Shown piece after piece: positions 38,640 through 45,522 of a stretch of 45,522 nt of DNA. The translations under genes were made by a program, and so were the position numbers. The stretch is from NCBI GenBank assembly GCA_009391225.1, contig VEXC01000008.1, forward strand, positions 1 to 45,522, given 5' to 3'. Position 1 is the first letter of the stretch. The number at the start of each line of letters is the position of its first letter. The stretch is from SAR202 cluster bacterium AC-647-N09_OGT_505m (GTDB lineage Bacteria; Chloroflexota; Dehalococcoidia; UBA2985). The notes beneath the pieces were generated by a model. That model made no database searches, had not been told where the DNA came from, and saw nothing but the letters and a program-made list of their open reading frames with translations.

Positions 38640-39017
38640 TAACACCTTGTTAACCTCAACCACATGGCCGTGGGCCTTGTTCTACAACTTCATCACTGGC
38701 TAGAAGAAATTGACGTGAAGGCAAAGGTAATGGTAGAGGTGTTCCTGGACGGCCCCGGAGATGTAGCAATCGTAAATCACCAATCGTCTGATCATCAACC
38801 AGTTCTTCTACTCCACCCGGTAACTAACGTTCCTCTTGTAGGGTTGTCTTTGCGGTGATGATCTTTTGGTGTTGATAATCTCGTTGATTGTGTTCACAGG
38901 TCATTTCACGCTCTCGACCAGTTCCTTCTGGGAGATGCTTCGGGACCCAATCTCCTCTACAAGGTACCCTCCAGGCTGCGTGGCCACGTCAGGGTGAGTG
39001 TCTGTCCTAGTTGCCAT
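38640..39017 (-). pseudogene. HigA-type antitoxin remnant
   Basis: ATG 39017 has GGAGG six bases upstream and encodes QPGGYLVEEIGSRSISQKELVESVK before TGA 38901-38903. The same frame goes on as PVNTINEIINTK, which is the family's VSPxTINEIINGK recognition helix, and after a frame change as ITAKTTLQEER. These match the XRE/HigA helix-turn-helix. The ATG overlaps the preceding higB-like stop by 11 bases, the usual toxin-antitoxin arrangement. Confidence 0.6.
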
Positions 39018-39237
39018 GGTGGTCCTCCAAACCCAGGATTCTAATCTCATCCTCCAGGACACTCTCGATTATATGCCGATAATCGCCGGTAAGAATCATC
39101 ACATGCTGTCCAGAGCAGTCGCCTCTCAAAATCTGCAGCCGCTTGCTGCACAGAAGTTCACAGGCATCCTGCATCACTCTGAGGACCACTGTGACCTTGT
39201 GCACGTAGCTCAGAGGACTCGACAGCGCAACTCTCAT
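39007..39237 (-). pseudogene. HigB-type toxin remnant
   Basis: The reverse-strand ORF ends with SKRLQILRGDCSGQHVMILTGDYRH, then EIRILGLEDHHG, which parallels the HigB C-terminal half (LxALKGDRxGQYSIRINDQYRI...VEIVDYH). The N-terminal half does not match and the catalytic residues cannot be recognised, so it is read as a decayed toxin next to a broken antitoxin. The identity is probable, not certain. Confidence 0.5.
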
Positions 39238-39285
39238 AAAGTACCATTGAAGCCATCTTACTAGTGGGGGTTATCAGGAATCCCT

Positions 39286-39954
39286 ATGGCACCGGTTAAG
39301 CGGATATTGCTGCTGGCGGCTCTAGATGAGAGAGCGAATTTCCGACCTCTAGAAGATGATGGATTTATCCTTTCTTTCTCCCAAGACCCCAGGGTCCTAG
39401 AGAACATACCCTTGGAAGAAACCCCAAACCTTTTGATGGTGGACCTTGGTATTCTCCCTGTTGAGGACCAGGCATTCTTAATTCAGCATTGCAAGAATAT
39501 AGAGGTCTCGGTTATTGTCATGATTCCCGAAGAGAACCGCTTTAGCGTTGACCCCACCCTGGAAGTAGAGGACTTTATCTTCCTCCCCGTCAGACACCAT
39601 GAACTGCGTATGAGAATCCGCCGGGCCTTGTGGCGAACCGGAGGCTGGGACAGTGGACAGATTATCCGCAACGGAGATCTGATTATAGACCCGGAACGCT
39701 ACGAGATCTCAGTAGCCGGCAGAAGGATTATCCTGACATTCAAGGAATATCAGCTTCTGTGCCTTCTGGCCACGAATCCAGGTCGCGTTTACTCTCGAGA
39801 GACCTTACTGAGCAGGGTCTGGGGGTATGACTACTTCGGTGGCACCCGTACCGTGGACGTTCACATTCGCCGACTGCGAAGCAAAGTAGAGGATGCAACC
39901 CACCTCTTCATTGAGACCGTGCGTAACGTCGGCTATCGCTTCCGGGTAGCATGA
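39286..39954 (+). CDS. OmpR-family regulator with degenerate receiver, GlnR-like
   Basis: A 222-residue DNA-binding response regulator. The C-terminal winged helix is canonical (LTFKEYQLLCLLATNPGRVYSRETLLSRVWGYDY, then RTVDVHIRRLRSKVE and VRNVGYRF). The receiver keeps one Asp at the phosphorylation site (LLMVDLGI) but lacks the acidic pair near its N-terminus, the Thr/Ser after strand 4 (VIVMIPEE) and the Lys after strand 5 (IFLPVRHH). Actinobacterial GlnR, the nitrogen regulator, has the same build. Its location directly upstream of a glutamine synthetase supports that role. No sensor kinase is adjacent. Confidence 0.88.
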   Translation: MAPVKRILLLAALDERANFRPLEDDGFILSFSQDPRVLENIPLEETPNLLMVDLGILPVEDQAFLIQHCKNIEVSVIVMIPEENRFSVDPTLEVEDFIFLPVRHHELRMRIRRALWRTGGWDSGQIIRNGDLIIDPERYEISVAGRRIILTFKEYQLLCLLATNPGRVYSRETLLSRVWGYDYFGGTRTVDVHIRRLRSKVEDATHLFIETVRNVGYRFRVA

Positions 39955-40004
39955 AACTCGTTGGGCGGGACTATGCCCTGCCCTTGGTAACCATTGGCAA
40001 AGAT

Positions 40005-40020
40005 TTAACATAGCTGTAAC
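40005..40020 (+). promoter_or_regulatory. GlnR-like direct-repeat box upstream of glnA
   Basis: TTAAC at 40005-40009 and GTAAC at 40016-40020 are separated by six bases, an 11-base period that suits a head-to-tail OmpR-family dimer and matches the known GlnR pattern of GTnAC or GAAAC half-sites six bases apart. A -10-like TATACT lies at 40052-40057, so the box would sit near -44 to -59. Confidence 0.45.
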
Positions 40021-40051
40021 ACCCCAGCAATAATCGAGAACCACTACCAGA

Positions 40052-40057
40052 TATACT
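40052..40057 (+). promoter_or_regulatory. Possible glnA -10 box
   Basis: TATACT matches five of six consensus bases. There is no good -35 sequence 16-18 bases upstream, which fits an activator-dependent promoter with the direct-repeat box ahead of it. The leader to the ATG would be about 125 bases. Confidence 0.38.
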
Positions 40058-40080
40058 TAGTTGGCGCGGGTATTAGAGCA

Positions 40081-40117
40081 TTGGTCCCTCTTACCTATAT
40101 GGAATATCTGGGACCAA
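40081..40117 (+). promoter_or_regulatory. Inverted repeat in the glnA leader
   Basis: TTGGTCCC (40081-40088) and GGGACCAA (40110-40117) are a perfect 8-bp inverted repeat with a 21-base gap. In RNA it would form a stem-loop about 70 bases before the start codon; in DNA it could be an operator. No known riboswitch motif is recognised. Confidence 0.45.
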
Positions 40118-40188
40118 CCAATCCGCCGGTAGAGGAATTATTCTAGGTTGGGAATACCCTGTAGTTTGCTATTAACTGGAGGTGACAC

Positions 40189-41190
40189 ATGGTTTATAAG
40201 GCAGAATATTTATGGTTGGATGGCACTACACCATCGGCGCGCTTAAGGTCCAAAACAAAGATAATAGCTGATGGAGAGACCCCACCGATTTGGGGGTATG
40301 ACGGCTCGAGCACTCAACAGGCTACCGGAAACAACTCTGACGTAGTGCTAAATCCCGTCATGACCGTTCCTGACCCGATACGTGGTGGCAATAATGTGAT
40401 AGTGATGACGGAAACGCTACTTACTGATATGAGTCCACATCCAACTAATACTAGATCTGCTTGCGCAGCTGCTTCGGCGAAATTCGGTGATTTTGAAACT
40501 TGGTTTGGTATCGAGCAGGAATACACTTTTTTCCAGGGTAACGCTCCTCTAGGTTGGCCTCAGAATGGTTTTCCTGCACCGCAAGGTGACTACTACTGCG
40601 GGGTTGGAGCAGATGTGATATTCGGGAGGGATATTGTAGAAGAACACATGGATGCTTGCATAGTAGCAGGCCTGCATCTAGCAGGGATCAACGCAGAGGT
40701 CATGCCTGGACAATGGGAGTTTCAAATCGGTCCCGTCTCCAGCCCTCAGGCGGCTGACGAATTGTGGATAGCAAGGTGGTTACTCTCTCGAGTAGCAGAA
40801 GGTTATGACGTAACAGTGTCTTTGGCAGCCAAACCAATTCCCGGTGATTGGAATGGCGCTGGAGCACACACAAATTTTTCAACTAAGCAAATGCGTGAAA
40901 ACTATGACGCATGCGTGGCGGCCGCTGAGGCTTTGGGGAAGAATGCTGCGCTCCATATAGCCAATTACGGGGCTGGGATAGAGGATAGATTGACAGGACA
41001 ACATGAAACTAAAAGCTATAAGGAATTTTCTTACGGAGTATCCGACAGGGGTGCATCTGTAAGAATACCTTGGCAGGTAGCCAGAGATCAAAAAGGTTAT
41101 ATTGAAGACCGAAGGCCAAATGCCAATGTTGACCCATATGTAGCTACGCGTCTTATCCTAGAAACTGTGTGCGGGGCAGCATCGAAGTAA
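40189..41190 (+). CDS. Glutamine synthetase, GSII (eukaryotic-like) type
   Basis: ATP-dependent ligase that makes glutamine from glutamate and ammonia. At 333 residues it is the short GSII type, not the 450-residue GSI. The beta-grasp N-terminus AEYLWLDGT and RSKTKI is followed by IWGYDGSSTQQATG, the metal-binding FGIEQEYTFF, MPGQWEFQIGP, GAGAHTNFSTK, and DRGASVRIPW. GSII lacks the adenylylation Tyr of GSI, so control is probably at transcription, in line with the regulator upstream. GGAGGTGA precedes ATG 40189. Codon use is A+T-rich, as in atpA-G-D. Confidence 0.95.
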   Translation: MVYKAEYLWLDGTTPSARLRSKTKIIADGETPPIWGYDGSSTQQATGNNSDVVLNPVMTVPDPIRGGNNVIVMTETLLTDMSPHPTNTRSACAAASAKFGDFETWFGIEQEYTFFQGNAPLGWPQNGFPAPQGDYYCGVGADVIFGRDIVEEHMDACIVAGLHLAGINAEVMPGQWEFQIGPVSSPQAADELWIARWLLSRVAEGYDVTVSLAAKPIPGDWNGAGAHTNFSTKQMRENYDACVAAAEALGKNAALHIANYGAGIEDRLTGQHETKSYKEFSYGVSDRGASVRIPWQVARDQKGYIEDRRPNANVDPYVATRLILETVCGAASK

Positions 41191-41422
41191 GGTTCCTGTT
41201 GAAACGGCGCAGGGGTTTCCGTATTGTGCTAGATTGGACTAGTATCTGGGCTTCTGCGCCACTTTAAGACCCATCAACTTCCTTTAGTGTACCCTAGGCG
41301 GTTGTATTGGGCGTATGTTGCTTGGCTCCGCGATTAATAATTGTCATTCCATCAGGCTTCTCTTGAATTTAAGGGTGGTCAGGAAAGCTCTCTAGATTTA
41401 TGTGAAGACCGTATGTCGAAAG

Positions 41423-41716
41423 TTATGGTCTGTTCCATCGTTCCTCCATCTCAACTATGGTGACCCCCGCATCTCCTTCACCTATATATCCGTCTCTATA
41501 ACTCCTCACAAGCGGGTGTTCGGATAAAGCCTTCCTCACAGCGGTCCTCAGCAAGCCGGTTCCCTTCCCATGAACGACTCTTACGACTATGAGCCCCGAC
41601 ACAAAGACCTCATCAAGGTAGCTGTCCAGCCTATACAATGCCTCCTCCACAGGCAAACGCCGGAGGTAGACCTCGGAGCCAGGACCAGCTTTCTCATCTT
41701 GTGACCTATTTACCAC
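41423..41716 (-). CDS. Smr-domain protein (MutS2 C-terminal-like)
   Basis: A 97-residue ORF that is nearly all Smr domain: EVYLRRLPVEEALYRLDSYLDE, VRVVHGKGTGLLRTAVR with the HGKGTG nuclease-type motif, and DGYIGEGDAGVTIVEME. Upstream codons in the same frame (VQINVGLFLVV) resemble the piece of MutS2 before its Smr domain, and a TAG lies just beyond. It may be a stand-alone Smr endonuclease or the last relic of a lost mutS2. Start GTG 41716 has no clear ribosome site. Confidence 0.7.
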   Translation of the reverse strand: MVNRSQDEKAGPGSEVYLRRLPVEEALYRLDSYLDEVFVSGLIVVRVVHGKGTGLLRTAVRKALSEHPLVRSYRDGYIGEGDAGVTIVEMEERWNRP

Positions 41717-41797
41717 TAAGAACAGTCCAACATTTATTTGTACGTCATCTTCCTAATCAAAGGGCGAGTGTCACGCTCCATCTCCACTCCATGAACT

Positions 41798-41825
41798 TTG
41801 ACAATCAGACACCTCAGAGTATAAT
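41798..41825 (+). promoter_or_regulatory. Consensus sigma-70 promoter with no adjacent gene
   Basis: TTGACA (41798-41803), a 16-base spacer and TATAAT (41820-41825), a perfect match to both hexamers. The nearest + strand coding start is about 300 bases downstream, at 42117-42141. Confidence 0.68.
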
Positions 41826-42019
41826 AGCTACGATTCTCGAGTAGCTGCAAGCCACGGTGGCCACTCGCAGGATAGGATTCTGGTCCAGAGACAACATGAA
41901 TCGTTAGAGTATCTCTCGTTCGTGTGTAGGAAGGTCACTTGGGCTTGTTGTTTCTCTCAATCCACAGCTGAATCAACATCCGACTGACTACTGACAGTTG
42001 TCCACTGGTTCCCTGCCGG
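41826..42019 (+). ncRNA. Possible structured transcript from the 41798 promoter
   Basis: Directly after the promoter are short stems: AGCTAC with GTAGCT (41826-41846), the palindrome GCCACGGTGGC (41851-41861), and TCTG with CAGA near 41880. There is no ORF with a ribosome site. It may be a small RNA or the leader of the downstream membrane-protein gene. Weak evidence. Confidence 0.25.
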
Positions 42020-42166
42020 CGCTCGACCCAAGATAAAGCAGTACGTATAATACATTGTGTGTACTTGTAGGTGCAGGGCTTTGCCCTGCTTCCATACCCA
42101 AGAGTAGGCAATCCGCATGACATACCGTATGTATTTATGTATGCGGGGCTTAGCCCTGCATAGCGC
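42020..42166 (-). repeat. Tandem pair of the dispersed repeat
   Basis: On the reverse strand two ~70-base units follow each other. Each starts with a small palindrome (GGGCTAAGCCCCGC in 42166-42098, GGGCAAAGCCCTGC in 42097-42020) and goes on with TACATA/TACACA, a TATGT or ATGTAT core, ATTGC or ACTGC, and CTTGGGT. The second unit is nearly identical to part of the copy at 4398. The palindromes resemble REP-type elements. Confidence 0.7.
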
Positions 42167-43166
42167 CAACGCTAGCGGCAAGGCTCTCACCACCCGACTC
42201 ACCATCGGTGTCCTGGTAAGCTTGGGTTTGGGATTGCTCGCCACTAGAGGACTAGACTGGCACGAGGTCTGGCAAACCATCCGAGACCTGCCACTTCATA
42301 TAATCGCCCTGGCCCTACTTGTGTTCCTTCTGAGTAACCTTGCCCGAGCCTACCGTTGGCGATTGCTCTTCCAAAAGGACCACATTTCCATATTCAGGCT
42401 ATTCCTGATAGAGAACATCGGGCTGGGCCTGAACAACCTGGTACCCGTGCGCGTCGCTAGTGAGGTTACACAGTTCACACTGCTAACCCTTCAGGACAAA
42501 ATCAGCCGCGGCACGGCACTGGCAACCCTGGGTATGACCAGGATAATGGACATCTGGTCCTCCACGCTGCTACTGGCCTTGGGCCTCCTCTTCGTGCCCA
42601 GTGCAGGGCCGCTCGCCCACTACGCCGCGGGGGGCTTCGTATTCTCCCTCTTGCTTTTAGCCCTGGTGCGCTTCCTGGCCTGGGGTAGCCGTGGAATGCC
42701 TCTAATGGAGCGGGTATCCTTGCTGCGCATTTTTTCAGCCTCGGTAGCGGAGTTGGAGCAGGAAAAAACCCTGCTATTGGCCTCCCTGGCGGTCAGCCTG
42801 TCCCAATGGGTGGTCCTGGGTATCAGCGGATGGATTGTGGCCTGGGGCATGGACATAAATCTCTCTCTGGCCCAAGCGGTGCTGCTGCTACTGGTCACCA
42901 TCTTCGTCGCCTCCTCCATACCAGCTCTCCCAGGAGCCATAGGCACCTTTGAGGCAACTATGGTATACATAATGAGTGTTTTTGATGTGCATAAAGACTT
43001 GGCCTTCCCCTACGCACTCGTAATGCATGCCCTTCTATTTCTCCCTCCCACCATCTTAGCTGCTGGCCTCCTTCCCAGAGAAGGCATAGGCTCCCTCCGA
43101 GGACTACTGTCACAGGCCCGGACCTGGACGGAGAGTTCTCCACAAGACGATAGGCAAGGAAGATAA
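42141..43166 (+). CDS. Lysylphosphatidylglycerol-synthase-like flippase-domain membrane protein
   Basis: An approximately 341-residue integral membrane protein of the PF03706 (UPF0104) family, with about eight helices. Conserved points are WRLLFQKDHISIFRLFLIENIGLGLNNLVPVR (usually GxxxNxxxPxRxGE) and VTIFVASSIPALPGAIGTFE near the C-terminus. Only the transmembrane domain is present; the LPG synthase catalytic domain is not. The start lies inside a dispersed repeat: ATG 42117 or 42141, neither with a clear ribosome site; codons after about 42165 are native. Lipid-linked function is inferred from the family. Confidence 0.85.
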   Translation: MRGLALHSANASGKALTTRLTIGVLVSLGLGLLATRGLDWHEVWQTIRDLPLHIIALALLVFLLSNLARAYRWRLLFQKDHISIFRLFLIENIGLGLNNLVPVRVASEVTQFTLLTLQDKISRGTALATLGMTRIMDIWSSTLLLALGLLFVPSAGPLAHYAAGGFVFSLLLLALVRFLAWGSRGMPLMERVSLLRIFSASVAELEQEKTLLLASLAVSLSQWVVLGISGWIVAWGMDINLSLAQAVLLLLVTIFVASSIPALPGAIGTFEATMVYIMSVFDVHKDLAFPYALVMHALLFLPPTILAAGLLPREGIGSLRGLLSQARTWTESSPQDDRQGR

Positions 43167-43172
43167 CCCACC

Positions 43173-44816
43173 GTGCTCCTCCATTTCATCGCAACTCTCA
43201 CTCTGCCGACAGTCATACTCTTGACGGCCATGGCATGCACGGGTAGCACCGTGTCACCCACCACCACAAAACATACGAATCTAGCCACTCCTCAACCTTC
43301 AGTAACGCCCATATCCACATCCGCCGCGGGATTCAGGGAGCTAAACCTGGTAACCTCAATAGTAGTCCCACACTGGGACGTCCACCTAACTCCCTCCCCA
43401 GCCCTCGCAGCCTGGGGCCCTGGCATCGTCTACAGCCGTCTTCTGCGCTTCCGCTCCGGACCGGATATCGCGATACCCAACACGGCCACCGAGTGCGATT
43501 TATGCGAAAGCTGGCAACAGATGAGTACCACAACTTATCTCTTCCACCTGAGGAAAGACCTCCTATGGCAGAACATCCCTCCGGTGTATGGGAGAGGGCT
43601 CGTCGCCCAGGACATTTCCTTCAGCTATCAGCGTCAGGGAAACCCCAGCTATCCCAACGCAACGCTGCTCCAGTCTATCCAGTCCATTGAGGCTGAAGAC
43701 ACGTACACACTCAGGATAACCCTCAAAGCCCCAAACGCCGACTTCCCCGTCAGCTTGGCCAGCGGCTTCTCCAAGATAGTGGCACCCGAGGCCGTGAATC
43801 TCAACGGCCACCTCAGAGATGGGCCCATCATTGGAAGCGGGCCTTGGCTCTGGAATGGCACCAGAGATAACCTGGGATACTCTTTCATGGCCAATCCCGA
43901 CTACTATGAGGATGACCTGCCACATCTAGACCGCCTAAACATACATGTAATTGTCGATGAACAGACTCGCCTCGTCGCCTTCCACCTCAAGAAGCTGGAC
44001 CTTATTGAGTCTCCTAACAGTGAGTTCGGTGACATTAGAGAGAGCCACCCACAGACGGATTTCCTCCTATACAGAGAGGCAGGAACAGGGCTGGAATTGG
44101 CTCTCAATAGCACCATCCCACCCTTGGACAACCCCAAGGTGCGAAAAGCCATATTTAGCGCCCTCAATCCCTGGGAAGCCATGGATATCGTGTGGAATGG
44201 CTTTGGCTTTGTCAGTCTAGGAATGCCAGTGGCCAATCCCAATTGGCTTCTGCACGAAGAGGAGTTCCGAGAGAACCTGAGCGACCCCTCCCAAGCTAGA
44301 GAATTCTTGGCCTCGGTCCAGCAAGACCTCTCCTTAGCCTTTACCCTAACCGTGGCAGACTTCGGTGATGAATACTTAGAATACGCTCAAATCCTAGCAC
44401 GGCAACTTGAAGCAGTGGGGCTTCAGGTATCATTGACCACCGTTAATCCCACGGACTACCCACAGGAGATATGGTATGGCGGTAACTATTCCGCCTTCCT
44501 CGGCCCCATAGCCCCCATGACCACACCCAACATGTACATGCTCTCCGTCCTCCACAGCCAGGGAGCGTGGAACACCCACGCCTATAGTGACCCCACACTT
44601 GATTCCCTCATCGAGAATCAAGCCATAGCCATGGACCCGGCGCACCGTCAAGAACTAGTGCTGGAGATACAGCGCCACGTCATGGACAATGCGGTGAGGT
44701 TCATGCCAGTGACCAGGGTTTCGACCTGGGTATGGTGGCCCAAGGTAAAGGGGTTCCACCCCAACCTCACCTCCAGCGAGTATTTCCACCTGGCCAGGCT
44801 GCGGGATGAGCCTTAG
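43173..44816 (+). CDS. ABC-transporter substrate-binding lipoprotein, family 5 (peptide/nickel type)
   Basis: A 547-residue extracytoplasmic binding protein. The N-terminal signal ends in LLTAMAC with the lipobox Cys at residue 22, followed by a Ser/Thr/Pro-rich linker. SBP_bac_5 features are TYLFHLRKDLLWQN, DISFSYQRQ, IIGSGPWLW, FMANPDYYEDDLPHLDRL, ALNSTIPPLDNPKVRKAIFSALN, and a C-terminal WWPKVKGFHPN. It starts with GTG six bases after the preceding gene. No permease or ATPase genes follow in the window, so its transport partner is elsewhere. The ligand is unknown. Confidence 0.9.
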   Translation: MLLHFIATLTLPTVILLTAMACTGSTVSPTTTKHTNLATPQPSVTPISTSAAGFRELNLVTSIVVPHWDVHLTPSPALAAWGPGIVYSRLLRFRSGPDIAIPNTATECDLCESWQQMSTTTYLFHLRKDLLWQNIPPVYGRGLVAQDISFSYQRQGNPSYPNATLLQSIQSIEAEDTYTLRITLKAPNADFPVSLASGFSKIVAPEAVNLNGHLRDGPIIGSGPWLWNGTRDNLGYSFMANPDYYEDDLPHLDRLNIHVIVDEQTRLVAFHLKKLDLIESPNSEFGDIRESHPQTDFLLYREAGTGLELALNSTIPPLDNPKVRKAIFSALNPWEAMDIVWNGFGFVSLGMPVANPNWLLHEEEFRENLSDPSQAREFLASVQQDLSLAFTLTVADFGDEYLEYAQILARQLEAVGLQVSLTTVNPTDYPQEIWYGGNYSAFLGPIAPMTTPNMYMLSVLHSQGAWNTHAYSDPTLDSLIENQAIAMDPAHRQELVLEIQRHVMDNAVRFMPVTRVSTWVWWPKVKGFHPNLTSSEYFHLARLRDEP

Positions 44817-45522
44817 CCCACGTTGACTCCAGACTCTAGGGACAGCAAAGTCCAGTATAATATTATCCCTAACGTGAATATGAATCAGTAGACGCAACTC
44901 CTCCTTGGCATCTTCCGAGACTGGCTGCGCCAAGAGTGGAGATTTCGTTGGTTAGCTAGGTTGACAACAGGGAATCCGGGAACCCATCTGACCCAAGGAC
45001 GGGAACTGGAGTTGATTTCTTCTCTCTCTTCTCCCGTTCGCTCGGCCAGGGTCTTGTGTCCAACTGTAATCCTATTTTCTGGAGGGCTACATAAAGACGC
45101 TTCTCAGCTTATCATGTGTGGCTGTCAGTCAGCCAGAAATACCTAAACATTGAAGTTAAGACCATCGCGCCTGGTGTCCTTGCTATAGAAACAATAGCAA
45201 GGACACATTAAGGGATATAGAAAAACCCTCTAGACATACAAATTCTCATAATCTACCAAACTGTCTTCTCACGGTAGGATTTAGTAGCCATAATGTGGGC
45301 ACTAACAAGGCTTCGGGAAAAACTGCGGGAACCCATCCGCTAAGATTATCAGAGAATAACAAGAGTATAGAAAAGTTGGACTTGAGCACATTTATCTTCC
45401 GAGATTGGACGACATAACCAACTACGCAATAGTCGAATGTGGATTCGCAGACCAGCCTATACAAAGGGGAACAATGCCTGAGAAGCCCACGTGTAACTGT
45501 GGATACAGGGCGAGGCACTGCC
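44817..45522. other. Terminal non-coding stretch
   Basis: No protein family is recognisable on either strand. A TATAAT occurs at 44857-44862 inside an inverted repeat (TAGGGA ... TCCCTA), with no good -35. The only striking structure is the perfect hairpin at 45174-45206, listed separately. An open frame at 45246-45518 (reverse) has no ribosome site and no resemblance I trust. Confidence 0.4.
45174..45206. repeat. Perfect 13-bp inverted repeat
   Basis: GTGTCCTTGCTAT (45174-45186), seven-base loop AGAAACA, and ATAGCAAGGACAC (45194-45206). No T-tract follows on either side, so it is not a standard terminator. It could be a transposon end, an operator, or an RNA hairpin. Confidence 0.7.

Noticed and set aside
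38901..38903. TGA in the higA-like ORF as selenocysteine
   Set aside because: It replaces a residue in the helix-turn-helix where no redox motif exists, and the frame breaks again soon after.
40064..40188. Glutamine riboswitch before glnA
   Set aside because: None of the conserved blocks of the known glutamine-II or glnA motifs are present; only an inverted repeat is seen.
44990..45130. Reverse-strand stretch resembling a DUF559-type nuclease
   Set aside because: Only about 15 residues (AEKRLYVALQKIGL) look similar, with no catalytic motif, so it could be chance.

Overview
The window reads as part of a bacterial chromosome of moderate G+C, most likely Chloroflexota (Dehalococcoidia/SAR202-like). 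That placement is an inference from the aroK-aroB fusion, the gene orders and the general look of the proteins; no rRNA is present to settle it. About 35 genes are intact housekeeping genes. They are separated by long spacers holding at least seven decayed genes, so the genome appears to be losing accessory functions.

Layout: (1) 1-3585, + strand: end of a class I fructose-bisphosphate aldolase, rdgB, a small acidic ORF, moaA, and one ORF fusing RNase HI to MoaC. (2) 3621-4376: decayed metallo-beta-lactamase-fold gene. (3) 4551-12977: MFS transporter, then the whole F-type ATP synthase operon (atpI/Z-like, atpB, an unannotated 31-residue membrane peptide, atpE, F, H, A, G, D, and an atpC cut by an in-frame amber codon). 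(4) 13027-16734, mostly - strand: rex, a transposase remnant, an HD-hydrolase pseudogene, trmI and a peroxiredoxin pseudogene. (5) 17017-18990: HesB/IscA-like protein, then speD-speE behind a good promoter. (6) 19130-22643: esterase, MBL hydrolase, small hypothetical protein, NUDIX pseudogene, PHP hydrolase, DUF5679 zinc ribbon. (7) 22807-27912, - strand: nusA-ylxR-infB-rbfA-truB with a promoter and an attenuator-like hairpin in the leader. (8) 28169-32476: aroKB, a CtaB-like prenyltransferase, a ferredoxin-reductase-type flavoprotein, and an unknown membrane protein. (9) 32723-32992, - strand: a selenoprotein W-like gene with an in-frame UGA and a hairpin matching a bacterial SECIS. (10) 33614-38304, - strand: nadC, DUF1232 remnant, miaB-nadA, tRNA-Ser(GCT), dtd, fmdB-type zinc ribbon. 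(11) 38640-41190: decayed higBA, an OmpR-type regulator with a degenerate receiver, and a GSII-type glutamine synthetase. (12) 41423-44816: Smr-domain ORF, a tandem repeat pair, a LPG-synthase-like membrane protein, and a family-5 ABC substrate-binding lipoprotein. The last 700 bases hold no gene I can support.

The strongest unusual signals are the Sec-encoding SelW-like gene, the conserved-looking micropeptide ORF between atpB and atpE, the RNase HI-MoaC fusion, the amber codon in atpC, the hairpin in the nusA leader, and a GlnR-like regulator placed directly upstream of a GSII gene that carries a direct-repeat box.
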